This document shows positions 18,709 through 29,319 of a stretch of DNA of 64,000 bases, piece after piece (position 1 is the first letter of the stretch; each line of letters begins with the position of its first letter). The DNA is from Leptospira kemamanensis (lineage in GTDB: Bacteria; Spirochaetota; Leptospiria; Leptospirales; Leptospiraceae): assembly GCF_004769665.1 (NCBI RefSeq), contig NZ_RQGG01000013.1, positions 310,001-374,000 of the forward strand, given 5' to 3'. The position numbers were made by a program, and so were the translations under genes. The notes below the pieces were generated by a model. The model saw only the letters and a program-made list of their open reading frames with translations, had not been told where the DNA came from and did not search any database.

Positions 18709-19656
18709 GTGTTAGAGACAATTTATTTAGCGAACCCCCGAGGATTTTGTGCTGGAGTGAAATATGCGATCTCCTATGTCGAAACGGCATTTCAGGAAAA
18801 CCCAGATTCACCTCTTTATGTTCGAAAAGAAATCGTTCATAACCAAAGAGTGGTCGAGGAAATGAAAAAAAAGGGAATCCGATTCATCAGCGAACTGAAT
18901 GAAGTACCAGATGGAGCAACTGTTGTGTTTTCAGCCCATGGAGTGTCCCCAGAAGTGGTAAAAGAAGCAACGGAACGTAAAATGAAAATTGGGGATGCCA
19001 CTTGCCCCCTTGTCAACCGGGTCCATAAAAAAGCCCGCAATATCAAAGATACCCACCAAATCATCTACATTGGCCACAAAGGTCATGACGAAGCCATTGG
19101 AACCATGGGCGAAGCGGAAATGTATTTGGTAGAATCTCCTGAGGATGTGGAAACCTTACAAAATAAAATCAATCAGGACAAACCATTAACGTATTTGATG
19201 CAAACTACTCTCTCTGTAGCGGATACCAAAAACATCGTCAAAAAAATCGAAGAGGTATTTCCTCACGTAGAACACCCGCAAAAAGATGACATTTGTTATG
19301 CGACCACGGAAAGACAAGATGCCGTACAAAAAATGTTAGAATCTGTAGATGCCATGTTAGTCATTGGTGCTGAAAACTCATCCAATTCGGTTCGCCTTTG
19401 TCAATTAGCAAAGAAAACAAGACCTGCCAGTTTCCAAATTTCCAAAAAAGAAGATGTAAATCCAGATCATATCATCAGTTCCAATATCAAAATTTTAGGA
19501 ATTACGGCAGGTGCTTCCAGCCCACAAGTTTTGGTGGATGAAATTGTAGAAGAAATCCTAAAACACTTTCCCAAGGCAACTGTATCTTTGTTTCCGGAAA
19601 GTCGCGAAGATACAATGAGTTTCAAACTTCCGAAAGAATTACTAAAGCAGTATTAG
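18709..19656 (+). CDS. ispH: 4-Hydroxy-3-methylbut-2-enyl diphosphate reductase
   Basis: IspH (LytB) is the iron-sulphur enzyme of the last step of the MEP isoprenoid pathway, giving IPP and DMAPP. The three cluster cysteines are visible in NPRGFCAGV, GDATCPLV and DDICYATTERQ, and the substrate segment SSNSVRL near residue 225. I chose GTG at 18709, which gives the family N-terminus (METIYLANPRGFC) and has AAAGGCAGG upstream; the frame is open to a TTG at 18622, but that would place the extra N-terminus across the flaB promoter. It is followed after one base by the histidine kinase gene. Confidence 0.93.
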   Translation: MLETIYLANPRGFCAGVKYAISYVETAFQENPDSPLYVRKEIVHNQRVVEEMKKKGIRFISELNEVPDGATVVFSAHGVSPEVVKEATERKMKIGDATCPLVNRVHKKARNIKDTHQIIYIGHKGHDEAIGTMGEAEMYLVESPEDVETLQNKINQDKPLTYLMQTTLSVADTKNIVKKIEEVFPHVEHPQKDDICYATTERQDAVQKMLESVDAMLVIGAENSSNSVRLCQLAKKTRPASFQISKKEDVNPDHIISSNIKILGITAGASSPQVLVDEIVEEILKHFPKATVSLFPESREDTMSFKLPKELLKQY

Positions 19657-19657
19657 T

Positions 19658-21286
19658 ATGATTTTAGATCCCCTGTCCTTGTTTCAAGCTTCCCTGGAAG
19701 GAAATGACTCAGGGACAGCGATTCTAATGATCGATTCACAAACAAAATCCTACGAGATTTTGTTACAAAACTCAATCTATACCGAACTTGCAAAAGAATT
19801 TGATAGCCGTTTTTTTTTAAAAAACAAAATCAAAACAAATGACTTTAACACTGAAATCATCTACAAAGTAGATGGTAAAATTTTAGAAACTTCCTTCGGA
19901 CATTTTGATTACACAAAGGGAATTCCAGGAAAACAATATACAAAGTTTTTTGTAAAAGACATCACCATCAAACAAAAACAAGAAGAAGAAATTGCCTGGC
20001 GCCTTCGATTTGAATTAGGTGTTGCCTCCTCCATCCAAATCCTCATCCAAAAACCATCCATCAGAGAGAGTTTACCACAAGCACTCTACCAACTTCTTTA
20101 TTTCACAGAAATGGATTCGATATTTTTCTTAAAACATATGGAAACCACAGAAACAGATATTGAAAACTTTGAAATTTGGGTGAACGAACGTAAATCAACA
20201 GATTTCCCTTTATTACCCACAAAATTTCAAAATTTAAATTGGAACAGGGAAGGAATCAACCGGTGGATTCATAAATTAAAGAATGGAAAACTCATTTATT
20301 TACAAAAAGAAAAAGCCCTTCCCAAAGAGAAATGGTATTTTGAAGAATCCAAAGTGGAAACCTTGTTATGGATTCCCGTACATTTTGAAAATCAATTCTT
20401 AGGCATTATGGGATTTCAAAAACACACTCCCAATTTTGTCATCCATCATGAAAACTTACTCATCTTCCAAACAGTCAGCCGCTGGATGGGTTTATTTGTA
20501 CAAAGAGACAAAGACTTAACTGAATTAAATCGTTATAAATCGAGTTTGGAGTCCCTTGTCTTAGAACGAACGTTAGACCTCAGTCGTACCAAAGAAGAAT
20601 TGGAACGTGCCTACAAAGCGAAAACAGAATTCTTAGCTCATGTAAGCCACGAACTACGTACTCCACTCAATTCTATCATTGGATTTTCCAAACTCATCCA
20701 ATTACCAGAAGCAGATGAAACGGGAAAAGAATATTTAAATTATATTTATTCGGGTGGTACACGACTGCTAAAAATGATCAATGAAATCTTACATTTGATG
20801 AAAATAGAATCGGGGCAAATCGAATTAAAAATCGCGGAATTCAAACCAGAAGAGATTTGTAGGCAGGCATTGGAACTCATTAAACCCCAAGCCGATGCTA
20901 AACGAATGGAAATTCGTTTTTATCCACCCATCCAATCAAAATCTCTGGTTTCAGACAGTGGAAAAATCCAACAAATCCTTTTGAATTTATTATCTAACGC
21001 GATCAAATATGCGAATCATTCCTTCGTTGAATTCCATTGCGAATGGAATGATTCTAATCTTTTATTCAAGGTCAAAGATTTTGGTCCGGGCATTCCTAAA
21101 GAAGATCAGAATCGCATCTTTCACAGTTTTACAAGGCTCTATGACGACGGTCAAATCGAAGGAACAGGACTCGGTTTATCCATTTCACAAGGTTTGGCAG
21201 AAAAACTGGGTGGGAAAATTGAACTCACCTCCCTTGTCGGCGAAGGATCCACATTTACTCTCATAATCCCTGAAAATAGAAAATAA
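19658..21286 (+). CDS. Soluble hybrid-sensor type histidine kinase (PAS/GAF-HisKA-ATPase)
   Basis: A 542-residue histidine kinase without membrane spans, so a cytoplasmic sensor. The N-terminus (about 10-110) looks PAS-like, 120-300 GAF-like, then a coiled coil, HisKA with FLAHVSHELRTPLNSIIGF (His near 331), and an ATPase domain with LLNLLSNAIKYANHS (N box), VKDFGPGIP (G1) and GTGLGLSISQGLAEKLGG (G2). No receiver domain is attached. It lies between ispH and a receiver-ATPase gene at the head of the chemotaxis genes, so it may phosphorylate that receiver or the single-domain CheY. The signal is unknown. Confidence 0.9.
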   Translation: MILDPLSLFQASLEGNDSGTAILMIDSQTKSYEILLQNSIYTELAKEFDSRFFLKNKIKTNDFNTEIIYKVDGKILETSFGHFDYTKGIPGKQYTKFFVKDITIKQKQEEEIAWRLRFELGVASSIQILIQKPSIRESLPQALYQLLYFTEMDSIFFLKHMETTETDIENFEIWVNERKSTDFPLLPTKFQNLNWNREGINRWIHKLKNGKLIYLQKEKALPKEKWYFEESKVETLLWIPVHFENQFLGIMGFQKHTPNFVIHHENLLIFQTVSRWMGLFVQRDKDLTELNRYKSSLESLVLERTLDLSRTKEELERAYKAKTEFLAHVSHELRTPLNSIIGFSKLIQLPEADETGKEYLNYIYSGGTRLLKMINEILHLMKIESGQIELKIAEFKPEEICRQALELIKPQADAKRMEIRFYPPIQSKSLVSDSGKIQQILLNLLSNAIKYANHSFVEFHCEWNDSNLLFKVKDFGPGIPKEDQNRIFHSFTRLYDDGQIEGTGLGLSISQGLAEKLGGKIELTSLVGEGSTFTLIIPENRK

Positions 21287-21334
21287 AGGTATTGAACCAA
21301 TTGGAATTTAGGAATAGAATTTCCGATATTCTAT

Positions 21335-22615
21335 ATGGTGGAACCAAACGAACTAAATCTAATATCTGTTTCCAAAACAGAACGTCTTCGACGACCCAAT
21401 GAACCAATCCTTATCATTGAAGATAAAAAAGAAAACCAAGTTCTCTTAGAAGGAATTTGCAAACGGATCGGTGTGGTTTCGGAAGTAGCTGAAAATGGAG
21501 ACATCGCCTTAAAAATGGCGAAACAAAAACATTATAGTTTGTTTTTGGTGGATCTGATGATGCCAGTGATGGATGGCAAAACCTTCATCGCCGAACATAA
21601 TAAACTCGAACCAAATGCAGTGTATATCGTTCAAACAGCGATTGATCAAACAGAAGAAATCATAGAAGTGATGAAATTGGGTGTTTATGATTATCTAATC
21701 AAACCTCTTCATGTAGAAATTGTATCTGATCGTTTGGAAAAGGCATTAGAATACGTCTACTTAAAGAGAATGGAAGCACTTCTCATTGATGAAGAGAAAA
21801 AAGAACTCAAAAGCCAATTGGAATGGCTCAACTACAAAGAGTCTCACAGAAAAACAACGGAAGTCAATGCTGAACTCAATTCCATTTTGAATTTAAAAAC
21901 CACAATGATGCAAGGCTCAGGTCTTGGCGCCATGACAACTCTCATCGATACGATTGATAAAATCAAAAAAGAGGAAAACGGAAATTATCTCATTCAAAAA
22001 GAATACTGGGATTTACTCGCTGAAAACCAAGACCACAACATAACAATGTTAAAAGGTCTAGATTTAGCAGTGGAAATCATCCAATCCAAATTCACTTTAA
22101 AAAAAGTATCTAGCGACATTCTATTGTCACTTTTACCCGATATCACAAAGGAATTTCACAAGGAATTGAATGACAAACAGATCAAAGTCAATTTACCAGT
22201 TGTGAAACAAATGGTGACTTTGGAGATGGATATCGAATCCATTAAAATCATTCTCTTTGAAATTTTTACGAATGGTTTAAAGTATTCCAAACAAAACTCT
22301 AATTTTGATATTTTTGTTACCTTTGTAGATGGTTATTTTTGTTTGTCTGCCAAAAACAATGTGATTGAAGACGATTATGCAAAACAACTACTCCATGCCG
22401 AAAAAAAATTAGTAGAACCTTTTTACCGCATTCATCCCCCAGTAGAAAGTTTTTACCACAAAGAAAAATTTAGTTTAGGTCTTGGACTTACGATGGTTGA
22501 TTTTATCTTACAAAAACACAATGGAATGTTTTTTATCCGAAATGCCATCGACCATACAACGGAAACAAAGGCAAATTGTGTGATCGCCGAAATCTTTCTC
22601 CCAATTCAAACATAA
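21335..22615 (+). CDS. Receiver domain fused to a histidine-kinase-like ATPase
   Basis: Residues 20-140 form a receiver: PILIIEDKKEN, YSLFLVDLMMPVMDG (phosphoacceptor Asp near 72) and DYLIKPLHVE. A helical region follows (150-270), then an ATPase domain of the histidine kinase type with EIFTNGLKYSKQNSN (N box) and FSLGLGLTMVDFILQKHNG (G2). I see no H-E/D-x-R/K-T-P motif, so autophosphorylation of a histidine is doubtful; the central region has only MTTLIDTIDKIK and EYWDLLAENQDHN. It may be a receiver-controlled ATPase or a degenerate kinase. It lies 48 bases after the histidine kinase and 11 before cheY. Confidence 0.85.
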   Translation: MVEPNELNLISVSKTERLRRPNEPILIIEDKKENQVLLEGICKRIGVVSEVAENGDIALKMAKQKHYSLFLVDLMMPVMDGKTFIAEHNKLEPNAVYIVQTAIDQTEEIIEVMKLGVYDYLIKPLHVEIVSDRLEKALEYVYLKRMEALLIDEEKKELKSQLEWLNYKESHRKTTEVNAELNSILNLKTTMMQGSGLGAMTTLIDTIDKIKKEENGNYLIQKEYWDLLAENQDHNITMLKGLDLAVEIIQSKFTLKKVSSDILLSLLPDITKEFHKELNDKQIKVNLPVVKQMVTLEMDIESIKIILFEIFTNGLKYSKQNSNFDIFVTFVDGYFCLSAKNNVIEDDYAKQLLHAEKKLVEPFYRIHPPVESFYHKEKFSLGLGLTMVDFILQKHNGMFFIRNAIDHTTETKANCVIAEIFLPIQT

Positions 22616-22626
22616 AAGGAAATCAA

Positions 22627-22992
22627 ATGAATAGAAAAATCTTAATTATCGATGATTCAGCCGTGTTCCGAAAAATCATTTCTGTCCATCTTAAAAATGC
22701 AAACTTTGATTTGATCGAAGCAGGTGATGGACTTGAAGGCTTAAAACAATTAGAAGCCAATGCCGTTGATCTAATTGTTTCCGACATGAATATGCCGAAT
22801 ATGGATGGAATTAGTTTTATTAAAAAAGTAAAAGAAAATTCTAAATTTAAATTCACTCCGATCATCATGTTAACCACAGAATCACAACCAGAAAAAAAAC
22901 AGCAAGGGATGGATGCAGGTGCGAAAGCATGGTTAACCAAACCATTTTCCCCTGAAGAACTTTTGGATACAATCACCAAGTTATTACCTTAG
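22627..22992 (+). CDS. cheY: Single-domain response regulator, CheY-type
   Basis: A stand-alone receiver of 121 residues: ILIIDDSAVFRKI with the acidic pair (Asp9, Asp10), LIVSDMNMPNMDG with the phosphoacceptor Asp53, the Thr in MLTTESQ and the Lys in AWLTKPFSPEELL. The start at 22627 has AAAGGA upstream and gives the family N-terminus. It lies in the chemotaxis operon two bases upstream of the STAS gene, so CheA is its likely donor and the FliM/FliN switch its likely target, though spirochetes have several CheY copies. Confidence 0.9.
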   Translation: MNRKILIIDDSAVFRKIISVHLKNANFDLIEAGDGLEGLKQLEANAVDLIVSDMNMPNMDGISFIKKVKENSKFKFTPIIMLTTESQPEKKQQGMDAGAKAWLTKPFSPEELLDTITKLLP

Positions 22993-22994
22993 TT

Positions 22995-23366
22995 ATGGAA
23001 CCAAACCAAACCATTCAAAATACAAATAGCGAAACTGAAATTGTTTGGTCAGGTTACCTTACTGTACCTTTCATCAAGGAATGGTATGAATTGACAAAAC
23101 AATGGGAAAACAACAAAGTCAAAAAGATAAAATTAAACTTAAATGACATCGAAAGGATCGACTCATCAGGGATCCAACTTCTTCTTTTTCTTAAAAAAAG
23201 AAGTTTACAAAACCATCAAAGTTTAGAACTCCTAAACCACTCTCTCGCTGTTCTCAAAAGTTTTGATTTGCTTGGACTCGTATCTTACTTTGGGGATCGT
23301 ATCAAAGTGAAAAAGGAACATTCAAATGAAGTCGAATTCCGATATGGAACAAGGAAAGTCTCCTGA
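22995..23366 (+). CDS. STAS-domain protein
   Basis: A 123-residue protein with a STAS fold like anti-sigma-factor antagonists: the segment LNLNDIERIDSSGIQLLLFLKKRS holds the conserved Ser at the phosphorylation position (DSSG). It lies between cheY and cheA, two bases after the first and sharing one base with the second (TGATG). STAS genes occur in some bacterial chemosensory operons, where they are thought to link to a kinase or to a cytoskeletal partner; the role here is not known. No anti-sigma kinase is next to it, but the receiver-ATPase upstream has the right type of ATPase fold. Confidence 0.82.
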   Translation: MEPNQTIQNTNSETEIVWSGYLTVPFIKEWYELTKQWENNKVKKIKLNLNDIERIDSSGIQLLLFLKKRSLQNHQSLELLNHSLAVLKSFDLLGLVSYFGDRIKVKKEHSNEVEFRYGTRKVS

Positions 23367-25609
23367 TGGATTTATCGGAAGTCATAGACGCCTACCTTGT
23401 CGAATCGGAAGAGCTCTTACGAGACATGGAATCCATTTTACTTCGTACAGAATCTTCCCTTCCCTCGGATGATGATCTCAATGCCATCTTTCGAGCAGTC
23501 CATACCATTAAAGGTACGGCTGGGATGTTTGGCTTTGATGCCACAGTTTCTTTTACACATGTAGTTGAAAATCTTTTAGACGAATTACGTTCTCATACCA
23601 TTCCGTTCCAAACCTCTCTCACCGAACTACTGTTAAAAGCAAAAGACCATTTGAATTTTTTAGTAGCAGAAGAAACCAAAGGAAAAATCCCTTCTGAAAA
23701 AATTGTTTTGGGTCAAACCATCCTCGATGCGATGAAACCTTACTTACACGGAAACGAAAGTAAAGAAAACAAATCCTTCCCAAAATTTTTGGAAACAGAG
23801 AATCAGTCCCAAGCAAAAGCAGAATCGAAAAGCGTAGACCTGAATAACAATGACGCACATGACGAAACAGGATTTCCAAATTATCTTATATCGTTTCGCC
23901 CAAATTTAAATGTATTTTCCCATGGACTTGACCCCATCTCCTTCATTGGTTATTTAAAAAAAATAGGTACCATTGTTTCTTTAAAAACAATCGAACAATT
24001 TTTACCAGATGCAAACGAGTTTGATCCCGAAAACTGTTATTTAGGATTTGAAATCCAATTCCAATCCGAGAAGGATTTGGATACAGTCAGCAAAGTATTT
24101 AACTTCATCGAACAAGATAGTTTTTTGCAGATTTACCCACCTGGTTTTCAAACGGCAGACCTCGTTGATTTAGCAAACCAACTTCCAGAAGAAGAAATTT
24201 ATTTAGGGAATGTTTGGAAAGAAATCCAAGTGTTGGATGAAAACGGTTTTTTGGTGTATTTAGAAGAAATCAAAGCAAGAAAAACCGGATTTTCCTCCCA
24301 AACAACTGGATCCCTCACTTCTCCAACTCTAACACCTTCTCAAACATCACATCCTACACTAGAGATAGCGAATGGAGAAAATGATTCGAAACAAACGCAG
24401 AATCTTTCCGATCCCAACAAGGAAACCACTAAATCCATCACCATCAAAGTGGATTCCAAACGAATTGACAATCTCATCAATCGTGTAGGAGAACTAGTTG
24501 TTTCTTGTGCCAATATGAACCAATTGATTGGTGATACCGAAGATTCCAACTTACAAGAATCCTCATTGCTTGTGATGCGACTTCTGAATGAAGTGAGAGA
24601 AATTTCCTTAAAACTACGAATGGTTCCCATCGGTGAAAGTTTTCAAAAGTATTCTAGAATTGTCCGAGACTTAGGAAAAGATTTACAAAAAGACATTCGA
24701 CTCATCACGGAAGGGGATGAAACAGAACTGGATCGTAACATTGTCGAAAAATTAAGTGATCCCCTCACCCACCTTGTCCGCAATGCCTGTGACCACGGAT
24801 TGGAATCTCCTGAAGTTCGGATCCAAAATGGAAAACCAAAACAAGGTACCATCAAACTGAATGCCTATCATGAAGCTGGTAGTGTTGTCATCGAAGTTTC
24901 AGATGATGGAAACGGAATTTCAAAAGAGAAAGTATGGAATAAGGGAGTGGAAAGAGGTTTGGTAACTGGACCTATCCCTGATTCCGAAGAAGAAATTTAT
25001 AAACTCCTCTTCCAACCAGGTTTTTCCACGGCATCCCATGTCACCAATGTTTCCGGTAGAGGGGTTGGACTGGATGTTGTGTATAAGAATATTGAAGCCC
25101 TTCGCGGTTCCATCACAGTGAGATCTACACAGGGAAAAGGAAGTCGTTTCATTTTACGATTGCCTCTGACTCTTGCCATCATTGAAGGTTTCCTTGTAGC
25201 CGTTGGAAAAAGTCATTTCATCATCCCTATGGAAATGGTTTTAGAATGTTTACATTTTTCAGATGACCATAAAACAGATCACAATCAATTTTTTGCACTT
25301 CGAGGGAATTTGATTCCATTCCTTCGACTGAGGGATTATTATCATTGTGAAACTAGTGCAATAGAAACCAGGGAAAACATTGTGATCGTTCGCAATGGAG
25401 ATAAAAAAGCAGGAATCGTTGTTGAGAAATTGTTAGGTGAATACCAAACCGTGATTAAGCCAATGGGTTCGGTATTCCGTCATGTAAAAGGTGTTAGCGG
25501 ATCCAGTATCCTTGGGGATGGAAATGTGGCACTAATAATTGATGTTCCCTCTTTATTTGAGAGAACAATTAGCATCGAAAATCAGAAATTAGTAAGTCGT
25601 AGAGGTTGA
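23366..25609 (+). CDS. cheA: Chemotaxis histidine kinase CheA
   Basis: CheA passes phosphate from ATP to CheY and CheB in response to receptors. Domains: HPt (1-105) with [12 protein letters not shown] (His46), a long variable region (about 130-345) without a standard P2 that I can see, dimerisation helices from about 357, the ATPase domain with [14 protein letters not shown] (about 469), SDDGNGI and [14 protein letters not shown], then a CheW-like domain (about 600-745). It overlaps the STAS stop by one base, and the MCP gene follows after one base. All catalytic motifs are intact. Confidence 0.96.
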   Translation: MDLSEVIDAYLVESEELLRDMESILLRTESSLPSDDDLNAIFRAVHTIKGTAGMFGFDATVSFTHVVENLLDELRSHTIPFQTSLTELLLKAKDHLNFLVAEETKGKIPSEKIVLGQTILDAMKPYLHGNESKENKSFPKFLETENQSQAKAESKSVDLNNNDAHDETGFPNYLISFRPNLNVFSHGLDPISFIGYLKKIGTIVSLKTIEQFLPDANEFDPENCYLGFEIQFQSEKDLDTVSKVFNFIEQDSFLQIYPPGFQTADLVDLANQLPEEEIYLGNVWKEIQVLDENGFLVYLEEIKARKTGFSSQTTGSLTSPTLTPSQTSHPTLEIANGENDSKQTQNLSDPNKETTKSITIKVDSKRIDNLINRVGELVVSCANMNQLIGDTEDSNLQESSLLVMRLLNEVREISLKLRMVPIGESFQKYSRIVRDLGKDLQKDIRLITEGDETELDRNIVEKLSDPLTHLVRNACDHGLESPEVRIQNGKPKQGTIKLNAYHEAGSVVIEVSDDGNGISKEKVWNKGVERGLVTGPIPDSEEEIYKLLFQPGFSTASHVTNVSGRGVGLDVVYKNIEALRGSITVRSTQGKGSRFILRLPLTLAIIEGFLVAVGKSHFIIPMEMVLECLHFSDDHKTDHNQFFALRGNLIPFLRLRDYYHCETSAIETRENIVIVRNGDKKAGIVVEKLLGEYQTVIKPMGSVFRHVKGVSGSSILGDGNVALIIDVPSLFERTISIENQKLVSRRG

Positions 25610-25610
25610 T

Positions 25611-28337
25611 ATGAAGTCAGTGAATACAAACACAAAACTAGTCGGATATTTTTTAATCGGATTTTTGTTCACAATCTGGGTCAGTGTTTATCACTCCGGA
25701 TTGTTTGACAAAAAAGAATCCATCCCTTTGAATGTAGAAGAACGGACAAAGAAACTTGATTCCATATCTCATTTGTTAAAGTCGAGTATGTCGATCCAGG
25801 AAGCGGTTTCGGCCATTACTCATACCAATGGTTCAGATGAAACCTTAGTCGCAAAAACAAAGTATGATATAGATAAACTCAACCAATCCTATGAGCAGAT
25901 TTCCAAAATCTTTACAAAAGAAGATGAAATATCAAAATTCTATGTTGTCACAAAAGAAAAAGATAGTTACTTAGAAACAGTTTCCAACCAAATCAATTCC
26001 CTTGAGAGAGATAAAAAAGGAAAACAACCATCTGCCATTCTTCCAGAAATTTCAACAAAATGGAAAAACTACTCAAGTCACTTGGAAGACTTTCAAAAAC
26101 AAATTTTCCTCTCGAGCTTAAATGAAATCCAAACAAAACTCACAGAAACACCAAAGGACCATACCATTCTTTATGTTAGTTCTGGGATATTTTTACTTTT
26201 ATCTCTTGGATTATTAATTTTATTAATCAAACAAGTTAGTAAACCTTTACAAGAAGCGATCAAAATTCGAACAGCTCTGGATTCTGTTTCCACAAACGTA
26301 ATGATATCCGATGTAAATTTAGATGTCGTTTATATGAATAAATCCATTCAAAAAATGTTTTCCAATTCGGAAGCTGACATCCAAAAACAAATTCGAAATT
26401 TTTCCTTAAAAAATCTAATGGGTAGTAATATTGATTCCTACCACAAAGATCCAAGCCACCAAAGAAAACTCCTGGGAACCTTTACATCAGAACACAAAAC
26501 AAATATTACGATTGGCAATCGCGAATTCAATTTAATTGCCAACCCCATTTTGACTGATAAAGGCGAAAGATTGGGAAGCGTAGTAGAATGGGCAGACGTC
26601 ACCGAATCGAATGCACAATCAAGAGCCGTTGATCGGTCTCAAGCGATGATTGAATTTAAAATGGATGGAACCATCCTCACTGCAAACGAAAACTTTTTGA
26701 CATTGATGGGATATCAATTAACAGAAATCAAAGGCCAACACCATCGTATGTTTGTGGAAACCAAGGAAGTAAATACAGACGCCTATCGCCAATTCTGGGC
26801 CAGCCTCAACCGAGGAGAATTCCAAACGGCAGAATACAAACGGATTGGAAAAAATGGAAAAGAAGTTTGGTTACAGGCGACCTACACCCCAATTCTCGAT
26901 GCTAATGGAGTGCCGATGAAGGTAATCAAATTTGCAACAGACATCACAGAGAACAAAAAACAAATTCGAGAATTTGTTGGCCAAATTGAAGCCATTAACA
27001 AAGCACAGGCGACAATCGAATTTCAATTGGATGGAACGATCCTAACTGCCAATGATATCTTTTTGAATACAATGGGTTATACCCTTTCAGAAGTGGAAGG
27101 GAAACATCACCGGATGTTTGTGGAGTCAAATTACGTGAATTCGGAAGAATACAAACAATTTTGGATTTCACTCGGTCGTGGAGAATTTCAAACCGCAGAA
27201 TACAAACGGATTGGAAAAGGTGGAAAAGAAGTTTGGTTACAGGCAACTTACAATCCAATTTTGGATCTAAATGGTAAACCATACAAGGTAATCAAATTTG
27301 CATCCGATATCACTGACCAAAAAAAATTGGCAATCGAAACAACTCGTATTGTAGAAGATTTGGTAGTAGGCCTTGCAGCTTTAGAAAAAGGAGATCTAAC
27401 ACAACTCATCACAAATCATTACGATGGTGGATTTGCAAGACTCAGAGACTCCTTCAACAATACTTCTAAAAAATTAGTGGAAATCATCAACGAAGTAAGA
27501 ACCAACACGGATGCCCTTGTGAATGCGGCTGATGAAGTTGCCTCAACAGCGAGTACCCTCTCCCAAGGTGCCAGTGAACAAGCAGCTTCCGTTGAGGAAA
27601 CTTCGGCCTCTTTGGAAGAGATGGGTGCCTCGATTGACCAAAATGCAGAAAATGCAAAACAAACAGATACCATCGCAACAAAGTCCGCCAAAGATGCAAA
27701 ACAAGGTGGAGAGGCTGTCAAAAACACAGTATCTGCCATGAAAGAAATCGCTGATAAAATTTCGATCATCGAAGACATTGCTTACCAAACCAACTTACTT
27801 GCATTAAACGCTGCGATAGAAGCAGCAAGAGCAGGAGAACATGGAAAAGGATTTGCCGTAGTCGCATCTGAAGTTCGAAAACTAGCAGAAAGGTCACAAA
27901 AATCTGCCAATGAAATTGGAACCCTTGCTGGAAGTTCCGTTCAAATTGCAGAATCTGCAGGAAAACTAATCGAGGAAATTGTTCCAGCTATCAATAAAAC
28001 AGCTGACCTTGTCCAAGAAATTACGGCAGCAAGCCAAGAACAATCCTCTGGCGTGAATGAAGTGAATAAAGCCATGGGCCAACTTGACCAAGTTTCCCAA
28101 CAATCAGCGAGTGCCTCAGAGGAACTGGCTGCCATTGCAGAAGAACTTCAAGCACAAGCAGAACGTTTGTTGTCTTCGATTAGTTTTTTCAAACTTGGAA
28201 AATTATCCGCTGTCACACAACCCAGTGATGTAAAGTCCTTAAAACACCCTTCTCCCAAAATGCCTACTACGAAAAAAGAAACATTGGCAAAAAAAGGAGA
28301 GGAGTCGGATGAGCATGGAAAGTTCCAAAAATACTAA
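25611..28337 (+). CDS. Methyl-accepting chemotaxis protein with PAS repeats
   Basis: A 908-residue receptor. Two membrane spans (10-30 and about 184-206) enclose a helical sensor region in the periplasm. Inside the cell follow a divergent PAS (about 215-340), two nearly identical PAS domains (about 343-450 and 465-572), a HAMP-like segment with [10 protein letters not shown], and the signalling domain with the hairpin tip [32 protein letters not shown] and [17 protein letters not shown]. The C-terminus (GKFQKY) shows no CheR-binding pentapeptide. It lies between cheA and cheW, so it is likely the receptor dedicated to this operon. Confidence 0.93.
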   Translation: MKSVNTNTKLVGYFLIGFLFTIWVSVYHSGLFDKKESIPLNVEERTKKLDSISHLLKSSMSIQEAVSAITHTNGSDETLVAKTKYDIDKLNQSYEQISKIFTKEDEISKFYVVTKEKDSYLETVSNQINSLERDKKGKQPSAILPEISTKWKNYSSHLEDFQKQIFLSSLNEIQTKLTETPKDHTILYVSSGIFLLLSLGLLILLIKQVSKPLQEAIKIRTALDSVSTNVMISDVNLDVVYMNKSIQKMFSNSEADIQKQIRNFSLKNLMGSNIDSYHKDPSHQRKLLGTFTSEHKTNITIGNREFNLIANPILTDKGERLGSVVEWADVTESNAQSRAVDRSQAMIEFKMDGTILTANENFLTLMGYQLTEIKGQHHRMFVETKEVNTDAYRQFWASLNRGEFQTAEYKRIGKNGKEVWLQATYTPILDANGVPMKVIKFATDITENKKQIREFVGQIEAINKAQATIEFQLDGTILTANDIFLNTMGYTLSEVEGKHHRMFVESNYVNSEEYKQFWISLGRGEFQTAEYKRIGKGGKEVWLQATYNPILDLNGKPYKVIKFASDITDQKKLAIETTRIVEDLVVGLAALEKGDLTQLITNHYDGGFARLRDSFNNTSKKLVEIINEVRTNTDALVNAADEVASTASTLSQGASEQAASVEETSASLEEMGASIDQNAENAKQTDTIATKSAKDAKQGGEAVKNTVSAMKEIADKISIIEDIAYQTNLLALNAAIEAARAGEHGKGFAVVASEVRKLAERSQKSANEIGTLAGSSVQIAESAGKLIEEIVPAINKTADLVQEITAASQEQSSGVNEVNKAMGQLDQVSQQSASASEELAAIAEELQAQAERLLSSISFFKLGKLSAVTQPSDVKSLKHPSPKMPTTKKETLAKKGEESDEHGKFQKY
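26640..27330 (+). repeat. Tandem PAS-domain duplication within the MCP gene
   Basis: Two DNA segments 366 bases apart (from 26640 and from 27006) encode PAS domains that are almost the same. The stretch starting at 26829 and at 27195 is nearly identical in DNA (gcagaatacaaacggattgg and on for about 50 bases with few changes), including synonymous positions, which suggests a recent duplication or ongoing gene conversion. The offset is exactly 122 codons, so the frame is kept. Confidence 0.85.
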
Positions 28338-28349
28338 AGGGAGTTAGAC

Positions 28350-28829
28350 ATGCAAGAGATCCAATACCTCACGTTCCTACTCTCCAATGAATTATTTGGA
28401 CTTGGGATTTTATACATCAAAGAAATCATTGAGTATGAATCCGTCACTCATGTTCCGATGATGCCAGACTACATTCCAGGGGTCATCAATTTACGTGGAA
28501 ATGTTGTGCCCGTGATTGATTTAAATACTAGGTTTTACAAAAAGAAAACGGAAACAAATCGTAAAACCTGTATCATCATAACCGAAATCAAACTGGAAAA
28601 AGAAAATTTGGACGTTGGACTACTTGTTGATGCAGTCAATGAAGTAGTCGACATTCCAGAAAACCAAATTGAAGAAGCCCCAAGTTTTGGTTCCAAAATT
28701 CGGTTGGATTTTATCCAAGGCATTGGCAAATTAGAAAATCAATTTGTGATTATTTTAAAAATCAATCAAATCTTGGATTTATCAGAGATTCAAACCATTC
28801 AAGAAACTTCTGCTCAGTCTAGCGAGTGA
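28350..28829 (+). CDS. cheW: Chemotaxis coupling protein CheW
   Basis: CheW links receptors to CheA. The whole 159-residue protein is one CheW domain: YLTFLLSNELFGLGILYIKEI, the MPDYIPGVINLRGNVVPVIDL core (about 38-60) with the conserved NLRG, and LLVDAVNEVVDIP. It follows the MCP gene after 12 bases with GGGAG upstream and precedes cheD by one base. A second, built-in CheW domain is present in CheA. Confidence 0.95.
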   Translation: MQEIQYLTFLLSNELFGLGILYIKEIIEYESVTHVPMMPDYIPGVINLRGNVVPVIDLNTRFYKKKTETNRKTCIIITEIKLEKENLDVGLLVDAVNEVVDIPENQIEEAPSFGSKIRLDFIQGIGKLENQFVIILKINQILDLSEIQTIQETSAQSSE

Positions 28830-28830
28830 T

Positions 28831-29319
28831 ATGGAACCACCAATTGAAGTGATAGACTCTTATTTAAAACCCGGTGAAATCTTTTTTGGAGATCGCCATA
28901 ATAGAGTCCGTACACTTCTAGGTTCTTGTGTCTCCATTGTTTTATGGCATCCAAAATACTATTTTGGAGGGATGTGTCATTTTTTACTCCCCTATCCCAC
29001 TGATATCAAATTCGAAAAAACCTTTAAGTATGGAACCGATGCATTTCAGTTTTTCTTAGATGAAATTAAAAAATCACACACCAAACCATCTGATTATTTA
29101 GCTAAAATTTTCGGTGGATCGAACATGTTTTTGAATGAAGAACGAGAAATATTAAGAAATGATGCGACAAGTCTCATTGGAACAAGAAATGCAGAATTTG
29201 CTAAAAACATTTTATCGGAACACCAAATCAAAATTATCTCAGAAGATTTAGGCGGGAACCAATCTCGGAAAATTTATTTTTCCATTTGGGATGGTGAAGT
29301 TTGGGTGGAAAAAAAATAA
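28831..29319 (+). CDS. cheD: Chemoreceptor glutamine deamidase CheD
   Basis: CheD deamidates receptor glutamines and can interact with CheC-type phosphatases. The catalytic Cys is in [11 protein letters not shown] (Cys33) and His in [11 protein letters not shown] (His50), matching the family's GSCV and HxMLP-like sites, with FGGSNMF in the second half. Length (162 aa) is normal. Its TAA shares one base with the ATG of cheB (TAATG), so the two are coupled. With CheB present and CheR absent, CheD may be the main receptor-modifying enzyme encoded here. Confidence 0.93.
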   Translation: MEPPIEVIDSYLKPGEIFFGDRHNRVRTLLGSCVSIVLWHPKYYFGGMCHFLLPYPTDIKFEKTFKYGTDAFQFFLDEIKKSHTKPSDYLAKIFGGSNMFLNEEREILRNDATSLIGTRNAEFAKNILSEHQIKIISEDLGGNQSRKIYFSIWDGEVWVEKK

